64,000 nucleotides of DNA from Prauserella cavernicola (GCF_016595675.1 NZ_JAENJH010000003.1:124001-188000); one strand, 5' to 3'; counted from the stretch's first letter, positions 44,581 to 54,859 are shown. The notes: generated by a model not told the origin, from the letters alone. Numbers and translations are program-made.

Positions 44581-45492
44581 GTGATCGAAGTAAGGGAACT
44601 GACCAAACGCTACGGCTCGGCGCTCGCGGTGGACCGGCTGTCCTTCACCGTGAAACCCGGGCACGTCACGGGTTTTCTCGGCCCCAACGGCGCCGGGAAG
44701 TCCACCACCATGCGCGCGGTGCTCGGCCTCGACGCGCCGACCTCAGGTGAGGCGCTGATCAACGGCAGGCACTACGCCCGCTCGCCGCATCCCATGCACG
44801 AGGTGGGCGCGCTGCTGGACGCAGGCGCCGTGCACGGCGGCCGCACCGCGGCCAACCACCTGCTCTGTCTCGCCCGCAGCAACGGCATCGGCCGCGCCAG
44901 GGTGACCGCGGTGCTGGAGCAGGTCGGCCTCGGTGGCGTCGCCCGCAAGCGCGTCGCCGGGTTCTCGCTCGGCATGAAGCAGCGACTCGGCATCGCGGCG
45001 GCCTTGCTCGGCGATCCCGAGGTGCTGCTGTTCGACGAGCCGGTGAACGGACTCGACCCGGAGGGCATCCGCTGGATCAGGGAGCTCATGCGCTCGCTGG
45101 CCGACGAGGGGCGCACGGTGCTCGTGTCCAGCCACCTGATGAGCGAGATGGCGCTGACCGCGCACCGCGTGCTCGTGGTGGGCAGGGGCAGGCTCATCGT
45201 CGACACCACGATCGAGGAGCTGGAGCAGCGGTACCGGCGCGACGTGTTCGTGCGCTCGCCGGACGACCGTGAGCTGGCCCGGGTGCTCGAGGCTGAGGGA
45301 GCGCGGGTGGAGACGCCGCCGGACGGCGGGCTCTCGGTGCACGGGCTCGACGCGCCGCGCATCAGCGAACTCGCCTTCGGCGCCGGCATCCTGCTGCACC
45401 AGCTGACCCCGCGCAGCGCGTCGCTGGAGGACGCCTACCTGGAGCTGACCGACGAGAGCGTGGAGTACCGCGCGGAAGGAGCGGCGCGATGA
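44581..45492 (+). CDS. ABC transporter ATP-binding protein (BcrA-like)
   Basis: About 303 residues from GTG 44581, where the family normally begins (VIEVRELTKRYGS). GTG 44575, GTG 44566 and ATG 44545 are in frame and none has a convincing ribosome site. Walker A FLGPNGAGKST, signature FSLGMKQRLGIA, Walker B VLLFDEPVNGLDPEG. The LGMKQR signature is typical of the BcrA/bacitracin export group. Permease gene follows with an ATGA overlap; the divergent two-component system likely controls the pair. Confidence 0.85.
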   Translation: MIEVRELTKRYGSALAVDRLSFTVKPGHVTGFLGPNGAGKSTTMRAVLGLDAPTSGEALINGRHYARSPHPMHEVGALLDAGAVHGGRTAANHLLCLARSNGIGRARVTAVLEQVGLGGVARKRVAGFSLGMKQRLGIAAALLGDPEVLLFDEPVNGLDPEGIRWIRELMRSLADEGRTVLVSSHLMSEMALTAHRVLVVGRGRLIVDTTIEELEQRYRRDVFVRSPDDRELARVLEAEGARVETPPDGGLSVHGLDAPRISELAFGAGILLHQLTPRSASLEDAYLELTDESVEYRAEGAAR

Positions 45493-46256
45493 CGGACACG
45501 ATCGCCTCGGAGTGGTGGAAGGTCCGCACGGTCCGGTCGACGTACTGGCTGCTGGCCACGGTCGGCGCGGTGTTCGCCGTCGGCTGTCTGTCGACCGTGC
45601 TGATGGTGGCCGACTGGGACACCGCCTCGCCCTCGGCGAAAGAGGCCTTCCCCAGTGCCGACATGTCGCCGCTGGTGCTGCCGTTCGTGCAGTTCTGCGC
45701 CGGTGCCTTCGGCGCGTTCGCGCTCACGTCGGAGTACGGCAGCGGGATGATCCGCACGACGTTGACGACCGTGCCGCGCCGTGGCCTGCTGTTCACCGCG
45801 AAGGCACTGGTGGTGGCCGGGCTGACGGTGGCGACGGGGCTGGTGCTGACGTTCGCGATGCTCGGCGGGGCCGGAGTGATCGCGGGCGACCGGCCCGCGC
45901 CGATCCAGCCGTGGCCCTCGCTGGCCGACGGGGTGCCGTCCGCGCTCGCGTCGGCGGTGGTGCTGACCGTGACCGCCATCGTCGGCTTCGGGCTCGGGGC
46001 GCTGCTGCGTTCGGCGGCGGGCGCGCTCGTGACACTGACCGGGTTGCTGTTCGTGCTGCCCGTGGCGGCGACCTTCCTGCCCGCCGACTGGAGCAGGCCG
46101 GTCGGCGCACTGACGTTGAACAACCTCGGACCCCAGCTGGCCGGTGAGGTCGGCGACCCGGTGCTATCGCCGGTGGGAGCCGCGTTGGTCCTCGGCGGGT
46201 ACGTGCTGCTGGCGCTGGGTGCGGGCGCGTTCTCGGTGCTGCGCCGCGATGCCTAG
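45489..46256 (+). CDS. ABC transporter permease (BcrB-like)
   Basis: 255 residues with six hydrophobic helices and the family opening ASEWWKVRTVRSTYWLL plus SEYGSGMIRTTLTTVPRRGLLFTAKALVVAGL, as in ABC-2 permeases of lantibiotic or bacitracin exporters. It overlaps the ATPase stop by 4 bp. A stop 6 bp from the end of the convergent sulfotransferase gene leaves almost no space for a terminator. Confidence 0.87.
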   Translation: MTDTIASEWWKVRTVRSTYWLLATVGAVFAVGCLSTVLMVADWDTASPSAKEAFPSADMSPLVLPFVQFCAGAFGAFALTSEYGSGMIRTTLTTVPRRGLLFTAKALVVAGLTVATGLVLTFAMLGGAGVIAGDRPAPIQPWPSLADGVPSALASAVVLTVTAIVGFGLGALLRSAAGALVTLTGLLFVLPVAATFLPADWSRPVGALTLNNLGPQLAGEVGDPVLSPVGAALVLGGYVLLALGAGAFSVLRRDA

Positions 46257-46262
46257 TGCTGC

Positions 46263-47393
46263 CTAGCCGAGCGCGCTGAACCGGTCGGCGACGTCCTGTT
46301 CGGACAGTCCGAAGTCGGCGAGCCGGTACCGGTGGGCAGGCTTGCGGGCACCCGAGGTGCTCTCGGCGTGCAGGCGGCGCATCGCCGAGGCCGCCTCGTC
46401 GCTCAGGTCCAGCCCGAAGTATTCGTACAGCGACTCCACGGTGCCGAGCGGGTCGGCGACGAAGTCCTCGTAGTCCACGTCGTGGAACCGCGACGGCTCG
46501 TGCCGCGCCCGCTCGGCCGTGAACGTCTCCAGGCCCCGGGCCCACAGCTCGAGCTGGTCGCGGCCCACCGTCTCGCCGCGGAACGTCTCGGACCACTGCG
46601 CGCTGGCCTGCGCGTTGAGGCTGCACACCGAGGCTATGGCTACCTCCGGCGCGCGGTGCGTCTGCACCACGAGCGCGTCGGGGTACACGGCGAGCAGCGC
46701 GTCGAGCGCGAAGAGGTGGCTCGGGTTCTTGAGCACCCAGCGACGCCGCGCGTCGGGCAGGCCGATGAGCTGGAGGTTGCGCCGGTGCCTGCGGTAGGCG
46801 CAGCTCCAGTCCTGATCGGAGAGCCACGCCGAGTAGGAGGGCACGTGGGCGAGGCACTCGTAGGAGATCGAGCGCATCGACTGCCGCAACAGCTGCCAGC
46901 ACTCCTCCACCTGGTCGGCCGACATCGCGTGCACGCCGAGGAACTCGGGATGCTCCACGTGGTACTGCTCGTAGCCCTCCTGGATGCGCTGGAACACCGG
47001 GTTTCCCGCCCACGTCTCGCGGGGCGGGCGCGGCTGCGGGACCTCGGTGAGCCACACCTCGAGCCCCTGGTGCGCGGGGTCGGCGGTGAGCAACCGGTGC
47101 AGCGCGGTCGTTCCCGTGCGGGGCAGTCCGGTGACGAAGATGGGCCGCTCGATCGCGACGTCGGCGTGCTCGGGCCGCGCCCGCCACGCGGCCTCGCTGA
47201 GCAGCCGGGCCACGAGCGCGCCGCGCAGGAACGCCCGCATCACCTTGCCGCCGAGTGGCGTCAGGCCCGCGTCCCGTTCGTAGGACTCCAGCAGCACGGC
47301 GAGCCCGTCGGTGTAGTCGTCGGCGCCGAAGTCGCCGAGTCCGGTGATCTTCGTGGCCGACGCGTGCAGGTCCGCCACGGTGCCCACGCTCAT
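46263..47393 (-). CDS. Sulfotransferase family protein
   Basis: 376 residues of the sulfotransfer_3 group. The 5'-phosphosulfate loop reads RPIFVTGLPRTGTTALHRLLT; the 3'-phosphate region appears as ALVVQTHRAPEVAIASVCSL. It transfers sulfate from PAPS to an acceptor alcohol, lipid or carbohydrate; the acceptor is unknown. Third gene of the DUF1214-SDR-sulfotransferase operon (10 bp behind the SDR). PAPS-making genes are 2.5 kb away and share a promoter/operator design. Confidence 0.88.
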   Translation of the reverse strand: MSVGTVADLHASATKITGLGDFGADDYTDGLAVLLESYERDAGLTPLGGKVMRAFLRGALVARLLSEAAWRARPEHADVAIERPIFVTGLPRTGTTALHRLLTADPAHQGLEVWLTEVPQPRPPRETWAGNPVFQRIQEGYEQYHVEHPEFLGVHAMSADQVEECWQLLRQSMRSISYECLAHVPSYSAWLSDQDWSCAYRRHRRNLQLIGLPDARRRWVLKNPSHLFALDALLAVYPDALVVQTHRAPEVAIASVCSLNAQASAQWSETFRGETVGRDQLELWARGLETFTAERARHEPSRFHDVDYEDFVADPLGTVESLYEYFGLDLSDEAASAMRRLHAESTSGARKPAHRYRLADFGLSEQDVADRFSALG

Positions 47394-47403
47394 CGCAGTC
47401 CCC

Positions 47404-48180
47404 TCAGTGGTGGTACTCGCCGCCGTTGACGTCGAGGCACTGGCCGGTGATCGCTCGCGCGAGCGAGGAGGTCAGAAACACCACGGCGTCGGCGATCTCG
47501 TCGGGTTCGGGCAGCTTGCGCAGGTCGATCGTCGCCGCGGTCTCGTCGTAGACCTGCTGGGCCTCGACCCCGCGCTGCTCGGCGAGATAGCCGAAGTACC
47601 ACTGCAGTGTGCCCGCCCAGATGTAGCCGGGAGCCACCGAGTTGACGCGGACGCCGCGAGGACCCAGTTCGGTGGAAAGGCTCTGGGCGAGCGAGAGTAG
47701 GCTCGACTTGGCCATCTTGTACGCGCCGAACGTGCGCCGGGAGTGCCGCAGCACCGCGGAGTTGATCATCACGACCGAGCCGCCGCCGCGCTCGAGTTCG
47801 GGCGCGCACAGTCGCGTGAGCCGGAGTGCGGCGAGGACGTTGGTCTCGAACCCGGTGCGCACGGCGTCGAGGTCGACGTCGAGCAGGTCGGTCATCGGGG
47901 GGATGGCGAACGCGTTGTTCACCAGTGCGTCCACGCGGCCGAACGAGTCCACTGTGGTCCGCACCAGCTCCTGGGCCGCGTCGCCGTCGGTGATGTCGGT
48001 GGGCACCGTCACGGCCCGCCTGCCCAGCTCGGTGACCTCCTTCGCCACCTCGTCGAGGTTTCGCCGCGTGCGTGCCGCGAGCACCACGTCGGCGCCCGCG
48101 TTCGCGCACCGCAGTGCGATCGACCTGCCGAGCCCTGGCCCGACCCCGGATACCACGACCACCTTGTCCCGCAACAACAT
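47404..48180 (-). CDS. Short-chain dehydrogenase/reductase
   Basis: 258 residues. Cofactor loop VVSGVGPGLGRS (classical TGxxxGxG variant with Ser for Thr), NNA motif LVNNAFAIPPM, and active-site Tyr-x3-Lys in FGAYKMAKSSLL with an upstream Ser in MINSAV. C-terminal ITGQCLDVNGGEYHH is standard for classical SDRs. ATG 48180 overlaps the upstream stop by one base (TGATG). It probably oxidises or reduces a hydroxyl/keto group on the substrate that is later sulfated. Confidence 0.88.
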   Translation of the reverse strand: MLLRDKVVVVSGVGPGLGRSIALRCANAGADVVLAARTRRNLDEVAKEVTELGRRAVTVPTDITDGDAAQELVRTTVDSFGRVDALVNNAFAIPPMTDLLDVDLDAVRTGFETNVLAALRLTRLCAPELERGGGSVVMINSAVLRHSRRTFGAYKMAKSSLLSLAQSLSTELGPRGVRVNSVAPGYIWAGTLQWYFGYLAEQRGVEAQQVYDETAATIDLRKLPEPDEIADAVVFLTSSLARAITGQCLDVNGGEYHH

Positions 48181-49349
48181 CAGCCGAGCATCCTCGTCGC
48201 GACGGCGATCTGGCGGGCGGCGATGCGCTCGGCCCACTCGGCCGGGCTCACCCGCGCGTGCTCGTAGTGCGGGAGCCTGCCGGGCAGCTCCGCCACGTCC
48301 ACCACCTCCACCTCGGGCCCGTCGGCGGGCTCCAGTTCGCGGCTCAGTCGTTGCCAGCGGATCTGCACGAACCCGCGTGCGTGCCCCAGCCGTTCGAGCC
48401 AGTTTGCGACGCCGGGGTCGCGCTCGCTGATCACGAACCGGATCCGGCCGTCGGGGTCCACGCGGGCCTGGTCGGCGGTGAGGCTCGTCTGGTGGTTGAC
48501 GTAGTCGAGCGAGACGTACCACCGGCTGCCGAGCTGGATGCCCTGGTACGGCGCGTCGGACGCGGGGACGCTGACGATCATCGCCTGGTCGTGGTCCAGC
48601 TCGTAGTGGCCGACCGACGAGAACTGCGTGGCGAGCCCTCCCGGTGTCGGGCGGGGTTCGGTCATCGTGTTCACGGGCAGCTTCAGGTAGAACCACTCGG
48701 GAAACGCGAGGAACGTCCGAAGCCTGCTGAGCAGGATCTTGCCCGCCACGCCGTAGCGCTTCTCGATCGTCGTGCGGTCCTTGGGCGCCGGCGAGGAGCC
48801 GAGCCGGTCGGCGCGGTGGATGCGCAGAGTGCCGCGCTCCTCGGCGGCCCAGTCGCTGTAGACCTCGCGCACCACGAGCATCGCGGAACCCTTGCCCAGC
48901 ACGAAGTATCCCGGCCCGGCCTTGCTCCGGTCGGGACCGAAGCGCAGCTCGAACCGGCCGTCGGAGCCGATCTCGAGCGCGCGGTCGTCGAACGCGGTGA
49001 GGCTGTCGGGTACGTCCACCGGCGAGTAGTCGCCGTTCAGCACCTGGAAGCTCAGGTCTCGCGTGCTGCCCCGGGTTCCGGTGACGACGTACTCGGCGTC
49101 GTCGCGCAGATAGGAGTGGAAGTACAGCGCGTCGGGGTTGTCGAGACCCATCTTGGTGTAGGGCCCCGTGGAGGTGACGAAGTACGGGAAGTCGCGTTCG
49201 TAGGCCCAGGCGAGCTGCAACGACGCCCTGATGCTTCCCGCGAGGTAGTCGTAGCCCTCGATCAGGTCCTGTTCGGTCTGGATGTGCGGAGCTTCGGCGA
49301 TGACCTTCTCGGCTTCGGCGACCGCGTCGGCGAACGTCTGGGTGAGCAC
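48180..49349 (-). CDS. DUF1214/DUF1254-like domain protein
   Basis: 389 residues. [42 protein letters not shown], then [23 protein letters not shown] and a C-terminal [26 protein letters not shown] match the DUF1214-type proteins found beside lipid/steroid genes in actinobacteria. No catalytic function is established to my knowledge. GTG 49349 follows TAATCT by 7 nt, so the mRNA is probably leaderless; the KstR-like box overlaps that element. First gene of the sulfotransferase operon. Confidence 0.78.
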   Translation of the reverse strand: MLTQTFADAVAEAEKVIAEAPHIQTEQDLIEGYDYLAGSIRASLQLAWAYERDFPYFVTSTGPYTKMGLDNPDALYFHSYLRDDAEYVVTGTRGSTRDLSFQVLNGDYSPVDVPDSLTAFDDRALEIGSDGRFELRFGPDRSKAGPGYFVLGKGSAMLVVREVYSDWAAEERGTLRIHRADRLGSSPAPKDRTTIEKRYGVAGKILLSRLRTFLAFPEWFYLKLPVNTMTEPRPTPGGLATQFSSVGHYELDHDQAMIVSVPASDAPYQGIQLGSRWYVSLDYVNHQTSLTADQARVDPDGRIRFVISERDPGVANWLERLGHARGFVQIRWQRLSRELEPADGPEVEVVDVAELPGRLPHYEHARVSPAEWAERIAARQIAVATRMLG

Positions 49350-49356
49350 CCGATCA

Positions 49357-49374
49357 AGATTAGAACTCGTTCTA
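49357..49374 (-). promoter_or_regulatory. KstR-like box 1 fused to the -10 of the sulfotransferase operon
   Basis: TAGAACTCGTTCTA (49361-49374) is a palindrome with 6-bp arms that fits the KstR consensus TnnAACnnGTTnnA exactly. On this strand its last TA begins the -10 box TAATCT (49362-49357), which lies 7 nt before the GTG at 49349. A bound repressor would exclude RNA polymerase. Confidence 0.7.
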
Positions 49375-49401
49375 CCTTTCGGTCAATGGCGGCTATGGCG
49401 G

Positions 49402-49884
49402 CTATGGCAGACCGTCGGCCCAGTGGTTAGCCGTGAGCTTGAAGCCGGGCAGGCCGCCGAGTGGGAGCAGGTACTCGTAGGTGCGCGTGTAGCCGGTGTG
49501 CAGAATCCGCCACGCGCCGTCGGCGCCGCGCGTGTAGCGGTCCTCGTAGAACGCCGCGCCCGCGATCATCGTGTTGTTGTGTTCCGTGGCGAGCACGGTG
49601 TCGGTGAAGCTCCATGTGCCCGTGGCTCGCTCACCTGCGATGTCGATCTCCGGCTGCCCCGCCGCGTGGGTGGTGATGATGCCGGGGCCGAGAGTGCTGC
49701 GCAGGAAGTCGAGGATCGCGTCGCGGCCGGTGAACCGGAGCGGCCCCCCGTTGGACGGCGTTCCGTACTCGGCCGTGGCCTCGGGTGCCAGGGTGTCCTC
49801 GAGTTCGTCCCAGAGCTTGAGGTCGACGCAGCGGAGGTAGCGGTACTTGAGGCGCTTGATCTCTTCCAGGGCGACGATGTCCAT
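49402..49884 (-). CDS. NTF2/SnoaL-like protein
   Basis: 160 residues from ATG 49884; a TTG at 49920 would put codons inside the operator. The cone-shaped NTF2 fold is suggested by [39 protein letters not shown] and the later [31 protein letters not shown]. Such SnoaL-like proteins serve as isomerases, dehydratases or hydrolases in steroid and polyketide pathways. It sits between two KstR-like boxes and 52 bp before the DUF1214 gene on the same strand, so it may feed into that operon. Confidence 0.82.
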   Translation of the reverse strand: MDIVALEEIKRLKYRYLRCVDLKLWDELEDTLAPEATAEYGTPSNGGPLRFTGRDAILDFLRSTLGPGIITTHAAGQPEIDIAGERATGTWSFTDTVLATEHNNTMIAGAAFYEDRYTRGADGAWRILHTGYTRTYEYLLPLGGLPGFKLTANHWADGLP

Positions 49885-49918
49885 GCGCCCAGCTTCGCGG
49901 TTGAGCTTGACCAGTTGC

Positions 49919-49936
49919 AAGAACTTGTTCTAATTT
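49919..49936 (+). promoter_or_regulatory. KstR-like box 2 fused to the -10 of the cys operon
   Basis: AAGAACTTGTTCTA (49919-49932) matches the KstR consensus except for the first T. Its final TA starts TAATTT (49931-49936), a -10 box 6 nt before GTG 49943. The layout is the same as at box 1. On the other strand the same box lies 35 bp before the NTF2-like ATG. Confidence 0.65.
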
Positions 49937-49942
49937 CCAGTG

Positions 49943-50851
49943 GTGACCGGGTACGAGCTCTCCCAGCTGAGCATGCTCGAGGCCGAAGCCGTGCACATCC
50001 TGCGCGAGGTGGTGGCCACCTTCGAACGCCCGGTGCTGTTGTTCTCCGGGGGCAAGGACTCCGTGGTGATGCTCCACGTGGCCGCCCGCGCCTTCTGGCC
50101 CGCTCCCGTGCCGTTTCCCGTACTGCACGTCGACACCGGTCACAACTTCGCCGAGGTACTGGAGTTCCGCGACCGGGTGGTGGCCGAGCTCGGCGTGCGG
50201 TTACTCGTGGGCAGCGTGCAGGACGACATCGACGCGGGCCGGGTCGTGGAGGAACGCGGCCCGCGCGCGAGCCGCAACCGGCTGCAGACGACGACGCTGC
50301 TGCGCACGATCGGCGAGCACTCGTTCGACGCGGTGTTCGGCGGCGCGCGCCGCGACGAGGAGAAGGCGCGAGCCAAGGAGCGCGTGTTCAGCTTCCGCGA
50401 CGAGTTCGGGCAGTGGGACCCGCGCAGGCAGCGGCCCGAGCTGTGGAACCTCTACAACGGGCGGCACCGCCGCGGCGAGCACATCCGGGTCTTCCCGCTG
50501 TCCAACTGGACCGAGCTGGACGTGTGGACCTACATCGCGAGCGAGCGCATCGAGCTGCCCCCGCTCTACTACGCGCACCGCAGGCAGGTGTTCCAGCGCG
50601 ACGGAATGCTGCTCGCCGACACCGAGCACGCAGGCCCCCTCGATGGAGAGCGGTCCTACGAAGCCACGGTGCGGTTTCGCACCGTCGGCGACGCCACGTG
50701 CACCGGGTGCGTCGAGTCGAGGGCGGCCACCCCCGAGGACGTGCTCGCCGAGGTCGCGGCCAGCAGGGTCACCGAGCGCGGAGCGACGCGCGCCGACGAC
50801 CGCATCTCCGAGGCCGGAATGGAAGACCGCAAGAAAGAGGGGTACTTCTAG
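49943..50851 (+). CDS. cysD: Sulfate adenylyltransferase subunit 2
   Basis: 302 residues from GTG 49943 (GTG 49940 in frame just before). The small, catalytic subunit of ATP sulfurylase makes APS from ATP and sulfate. PP-loop [14 protein letters not shown], then [42 protein letters not shown], and the C-terminal [11 protein letters not shown]...EDRKKEGYF. First gene of cysD-cysNC-cysQ; the leaderless promoter is overlapped by KstR-like box 2. Confidence 0.94.
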   Translation: MTGYELSQLSMLEAEAVHILREVVATFERPVLLFSGGKDSVVMLHVAARAFWPAPVPFPVLHVDTGHNFAEVLEFRDRVVAELGVRLLVGSVQDDIDAGRVVEERGPRASRNRLQTTTLLRTIGEHSFDAVFGGARRDEEKARAKERVFSFRDEFGQWDPRRQRPELWNLYNGRHRRGEHIRVFPLSNWTELDVWTYIASERIELPPLYYAHRRQVFQRDGMLLADTEHAGPLDGERSYEATVRFRTVGDATCTGCVESRAATPEDVLAEVAASRVTERGATRADDRISEAGMEDRKKEGYF

Positions 50852-52671
50852 TGCCCTCGCTGCTGCGGGTCGCCACCGCCGGCAGCGTGGACGACGGCAA
50901 GTCCACGCTGATCGGGCGGCTGCTGCACGACTCCAAGACCCTGTTCACCGACCAGCTCGCCGCCGTGGAGCGCACCAGCAGGCAACGCGGCGAGGACGGT
51001 CCCAACCTGGCGCTGCTCACCGACGGCCTGCGCGCGGAGCGCGAGCAGGGCATCACCATCGACGTCGCGCACCGCTACTTCGCCACGCCAGCGCGCAAGT
51101 TCATCATCGCCGACACCCCCGGCCACGTGCAGTACACGCGCAACATGGTCACCGGCGCCTCGACCGCGGACGTCGCGCTGATCCTCGTGGACGCGCGCAA
51201 GGGTGTGGTCGAGCAGTGCAGGCGGCACGCGTTCCTCGCGAGCCTGCTCGGCGTGGGCCACCTCGTGCTGTGCGTGAACAAGATGGACCTGGTGGACTTC
51301 TCCCGCGAGCGCTTCGACGCGATCAGGCAGGACTTCGCTCGCTTCGCGATGAAGCTGGACGTGCACGACCTCACCTTCGTGCCCGTCTCGGCGCTGCACG
51401 GCGACAACGTGGTGCACCGCAGCGACTCGATGCCCTGGTACGAGGGCTCGTCGCTGTTGCACCACCTCGAGCAGGTGCACGTGGCCTCCGACCGCAACCT
51501 CATCGACGTGCGGTTGCCGGTGCAGTACGTGATCCGCGGCGGCGACTTCCGCGGCTACGCGGGCACGATGGCGGGTGGTGTGCTCAAACCCGGCGACGAC
51601 GTGCTGGTGCTGCCCTCGGGCTTCTCCACCACCGTGCGCTCCGTGCGGGGCCCTGGCGGTGTGGAGCTCGCCGAGGCGTTCCCTCCGCAGGCCGTCACGG
51701 TGGAGCTGGCCGACGAGCTCGACGTCGGTCGCGGCGACCTGCTGTGCCGCCCCGGAAACCGGCCGCACGTGGGAGGCGACCTCGACGCGATGGTGTGCTG
51801 GTTCTCCGAGCGCGCGCGACTCGAACCCGGCACCGACTACGTGCTGCGCCACACCACCCGCGAGACGGCGGCGACCGTGGCCGAGCTGGACTACCGGCTC
51901 GACGTCAACACGCTGCACCGCGACGAGAGCGCGACGTCGTTGTCGCTCAACGAGATCGGCAGGATCCGGTTGCGCACCAGGCAGCCGCTGCTGTTCGACC
52001 CCTACCGGCGCAACCGGGTCACCGGCGGGTTCGTGCTCGTCGACCCCGCCACCTTCGACACCGTCGCCGCGGGCATGATCACCGGCCCCCGGCAGGCGGG
52101 CACCGGCGTCACCTGGCAGTCGGCGGCCGTCACGCGCGAGCAGCGGCCGGGCAGGGGCGCCACGATCTGGCTCACCGGGCTGCCCGGCTCCGGCAAGTCC
52201 ACCGTCGCCGTGGAACTGGAACGCAGGCTCGTCGCGCTCGGCCGCTCCGCCTACCTGCTCGACGGCGACAACCTGCGACACGGCCTCAACAGCGACCTCG
52301 GCTTCAGTCCCCGCGATCGCGCCGAGAACGTCCGCCGTGCAGGCGAGGTCGCCGCGCTGTTCGCCGACGCGGGCGTGGTGGCGGTGGTGTCGCTGATCAG
52401 CCCGTACCGCGCGGGCCGCGAGGAGGTGCGCGCACTGCACGAGCGAGCGGGGCTGCCGTTTGTCGAGGTGCACGTGGACACTCCGCTCGAGGTCTGCGAG
52501 GCCCGCGACCCCAAAGGCCTCTACGCGCGGGCCCGCGCGGGCGAGCTGCCCGGCTTCACCGGGGTCGACGACCTGTACGAGCCGCCGAGCGCTCCCGAGC
52601 TCGTGCTCCGGCCCGACGACGGCGACCCGGCCACGCTCGCCGCGAACGTGCTTGCTTTCCTGGAGCGGTGA
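50851..52671 (+). CDS. cysNC: Bifunctional sulfate adenylyltransferase subunit 1 / APS kinase
   Basis: 606 residues. Residues 1-430 are the CysN GTPase that drives sulfate activation: GSVDDGKST (11-19), [19 protein letters not shown] and CVNKMDL. From about 435 an APS kinase is fused: [11 protein letters not shown] (about 443-453), [17 protein letters not shown], and [22 protein letters not shown]. The product is PAPS, the sulfate donor. GTG 50851 overlaps the cysD stop by one base. The fused form is the one found in mycobacteria. Confidence 0.93.
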   Translation: MPSLLRVATAGSVDDGKSTLIGRLLHDSKTLFTDQLAAVERTSRQRGEDGPNLALLTDGLRAEREQGITIDVAHRYFATPARKFIIADTPGHVQYTRNMVTGASTADVALILVDARKGVVEQCRRHAFLASLLGVGHLVLCVNKMDLVDFSRERFDAIRQDFARFAMKLDVHDLTFVPVSALHGDNVVHRSDSMPWYEGSSLLHHLEQVHVASDRNLIDVRLPVQYVIRGGDFRGYAGTMAGGVLKPGDDVLVLPSGFSTTVRSVRGPGGVELAEAFPPQAVTVELADELDVGRGDLLCRPGNRPHVGGDLDAMVCWFSERARLEPGTDYVLRHTTRETAATVAELDYRLDVNTLHRDESATSLSLNEIGRIRLRTRQPLLFDPYRRNRVTGGFVLVDPATFDTVAAGMITGPRQAGTGVTWQSAAVTREQRPGRGATIWLTGLPGSGKSTVAVELERRLVALGRSAYLLDGDNLRHGLNSDLGFSPRDRAENVRRAGEVAALFADAGVVAVVSLISPYRAGREEVRALHERAGLPFVEVHVDTPLEVCEARDPKGLYARARAGELPGFTGVDDLYEPPSAPELVLRPDDGDPATLAANVLAFLER

Positions 52672-53417
52672 CCACAGACGCACGACTCGCCGCCGAGCTC
52701 GCCGAACAGGCGGGCGCGCTCCTGCTCGACGTCCTCGCCGACGCCGGGGACCTGGAACCGAAGGCGCTCGGCAAGCGCGGGGACGCCGAGTCCAACGCAC
52801 TGCTGCTCGACCGGCTCGCCACGCACCGGCCCGGCGACGCCGTGCTGTCCGAGGAGTCGGCCGACGACCTGGCCCGCCTGGACGCGAACCGCGTCTGGAT
52901 CGTCGACCCGCTGGACGGCACCCGCGAGTTCGCCAAGCAGGGCCGCTCCGACTGGGCCGTGCACGTGGCGCTGTGGGAGGCGGGCCGTGAGATCACGGCG
53001 GCCGCCGTCGCCCAGCCCGCGCTCGACGTGGTGCACGCCAGCGACGACGTGGTCGATGCCGGTGCCCGGCGCGAGGGCCGTACGCGCATCCTCGTCAGCG
53101 ACAGCAGGCCGCCCGAGTTCGCCGCCCCGGTCGCGCGGCGGCTCGACGCCGACCTCGTGCCGATGGGGTCCGCGGGCGCCAAGGCGATGGCGGTGCTGCG
53201 CGGCGAGGCCGATGTCTACGTGCACGCGGGCGGCCAGTGGGAGTGGGACTCGGCCGCGCCGGTCGGGGTGGTGCTCGCCGCCGGGCTGCACGCCTCGCGC
53301 GTGGACGGCTCCGCGCTGCGCTACAACGAATCCCACCCGTACCTGCCGGACCTGGTGATCTGCAGGCCGGAGCTGGCCGACGCGCTGCTGGCCGCGATCG
53401 CAGAGGAACTCAGCTAG
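52668..53417 (+). CDS. cysQ: 3'(2'),5'-bisphosphate nucleotidase
   Basis: 249 residues. It removes the 3'-phosphate of PAP, the by-product of sulfotransferases and PAPS reductase. Inositol-monophosphatase-fold metal motifs: [20 protein letters not shown] (Mg-binding Asp pair) and the C-terminal [22 protein letters not shown] 52668 overlaps the cysNC stop (GTGA), so it is coupled to PAPS synthesis. Ends 8 bp inside the convergent SGNH hydrolase gene. Confidence 0.92.
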   Translation: MTTDARLAAELAEQAGALLLDVLADAGDLEPKALGKRGDAESNALLLDRLATHRPGDAVLSEESADDLARLDANRVWIVDPLDGTREFAKQGRSDWAVHVALWEAGREITAAAVAQPALDVVHASDDVVDAGARREGRTRILVSDSRPPEFAAPVARRLDADLVPMGSAGAKAMAVLRGEADVYVHAGGQWEWDSAAPVGVVLAAGLHASRVDGSALRYNESHPYLPDLVICRPELADALLAAIAEELS

Positions 53418-54081
53418 CCAGGTGGCCCGCCAGCAGGCGCAGCGTCTGTGTCGCCGCGATCGCGTGGCCGCGGCCGTTGACGTGGATGCCGTCGGCGCTG
53501 TAGATCGACGCCTCCGCCGACGCCGGGTGCGAGGTCAGGTCCACGTGCCACGCGCCAGTGCGGCGGGCCACCTCGCGCGTGCGGTGCGACAGCTCGTGCA
53601 GCCGCCTGCGCAGACCATCGGCGACCTCGGGTGCGAGCACCGGTGACGCGGAGATGTCGAACAGGCCCAGCGTCACCACCGCCGCGCCCGACTCGCGCAG
53701 CGCCCGCACCATCGCGGTGAGCACCACGTCGACCGCGCCCGGGTCGTACGAGCGGCGCAGCATGTCGTTGCCCCCGCACGTCACCACGGCCAGGTCTGGC
53801 CTGAAGGCGAGCGCGGGGGAGAGCTGGAACCGGCTCACCTCCTCGGCGAGCAGGCCGCGCTTGCCCAGGTTCAGGTACTCCAGCGTGGGGTTGTGCGCGC
53901 GCAGCACGGATACCACGCGGTCGGCCCACGGCCGCGGCGGATAACCGTCGACCAGGTCGCCGACACCCTCGGCGACGCTGTCGCCCAGCACGGCCACCCG
54001 TCGCCACGGCGAGCCGGACAACAGCGGCAGCAGGACCTCGTCGGTCAGGCAGTGCGGATCGGTGCGTTCGCTCATGGTCAT
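53410..54081 (-). CDS. SGNH/GDSL-family hydrolase
   Basis: 223 residues, no signal peptide. Block [15 protein letters not shown] has the catalytic Ser, block [14 protein letters not shown] gives the oxyanion Gly/Asn, and [17 protein letters not shown] supplies Asp and His. An esterase, lipase or deacetylase; the intracellular location is inferred from the lack of a signal. ATG 54081 has GAGGTGAAG upstream. Convergent with cysQ (8-bp overlap) and divergent from a tetR gene. Confidence 0.87.
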   Translation of the reverse strand: MTMSERTDPHCLTDEVLLPLLSGSPWRRVAVLGDSVAEGVGDLVDGYPPRPWADRVVSVLRAHNPTLEYLNLGKRGLLAEEVSRFQLSPALAFRPDLAVVTCGGNDMLRRSYDPGAVDVVLTAMVRALRESGAAVVTLGLFDISASPVLAPEVADGLRRRLHELSHRTREVARRTGAWHVDLTSHPASAEASIYSADGIHVNGRGHAIAATQTLRLLAGHLAS

Positions 54082-54223
54082 CTCTTCACCTCAAAGTAGG
54101 TGGACACTCGTACAGTAAACATGCGCAGTTCGAGGGTCAATGAGTCTCTTCGCCTGTGTCTTTGAACTGGACGTGTGTCCCGTGGTCTAGGCTGAGCGGA
54201 CGGACCGAAGGGCAGGTGTCGGC

Positions 54224-54859
54224 ATGGCCGGGACGCGGGTGGACAAGCGCGTCGAGCGCGGACAGCACTCCCGCAGGGCGATCCTCGGCAGAGCGATGGA
54301 CGTCGCGTCGGTCGAGGGGCTCGAGAGCCTGTCTGTGCGCCGCCTCGCCGCCGAGCTCGACCTCAGCAAGAGCGGCGTGTTCGCGCAGTTCGGCTCCAAG
54401 GAGGAGCTGCAGCTGGCCACCGTGCGCGCCGCCGTCGAGGTCTATGTCGACAAGGTGGTGAAACCGGCCAACCGGACCCCGGCCGGCATCGGCAGGGTGC
54501 GGGCCCTGTGCGAGTCGTGGCTGGCCTACGCGCGCGAACCGGTGTTTCCCGGCGGGTGTTTTTTCCTCTCCGTCTCCGCCGAGTTCGACGCCAGGCCGGG
54601 TCGCGTGCGCGACGCCGTCGCCTCCGCGCGCCGCGACTGGCAGCGTCTCTACGAGGCCACCATCGAACAGGCGCGCGGGCTCGGGGAGGTCCGGCAGGAC
54701 ACCGACGCCGCCCAGCTGGCGTTCGAGCTCGACGCACTGGCCAGGGGCGGCGGCCAGGACGCGCTGCTGCACGACGACTCCGCGATCTACGAGCGCGTGC
54801 GCGTCGGCCTGCTCGCGCGGCTACGCGCGGTGGCCACGGACCCCGGCCTGCTGGACTGA
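54224..54859 (+). CDS. TetR family transcriptional regulator
   Basis: 211 residues. Helix-turn-helix LSVRRLAAELDLSKSGVFAQFGSKEELQLATV (about 43-74), then a C-terminal domain with EPVFPGGCFFLSVSAEFDARPG, a stretch seen in one well-populated TetR subgroup. TAGGCT (54188-54193) is a plausible -10 box with about 30 nt of leader and AAGGGCAGG before the ATG. Divergent from the SGNH hydrolase, its most likely target; it is also the regulator nearest the KstR-like boxes. Confidence 0.85.
   Translation: MAGTRVDKRVERGQHSRRAILGRAMDVASVEGLESLSVRRLAAELDLSKSGVFAQFGSKEELQLATVRAAVEVYVDKVVKPANRTPAGIGRVRALCESWLAYAREPVFPGGCFFLSVSAEFDARPGRVRDAVASARRDWQRLYEATIEQARGLGEVRQDTDAAQLAFELDALARGGGQDALLHDDSAIYERVRVGLLARLRAVATDPGLLD

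Noticed and set aside
49282-53417. Very long frames (1129 and 924 codons) over the cys region
   Set aside because: They read through cysD in a wrong phase before entering cysNC or cysQ; overlap starts at 50851 and 52668 give correct proteins.
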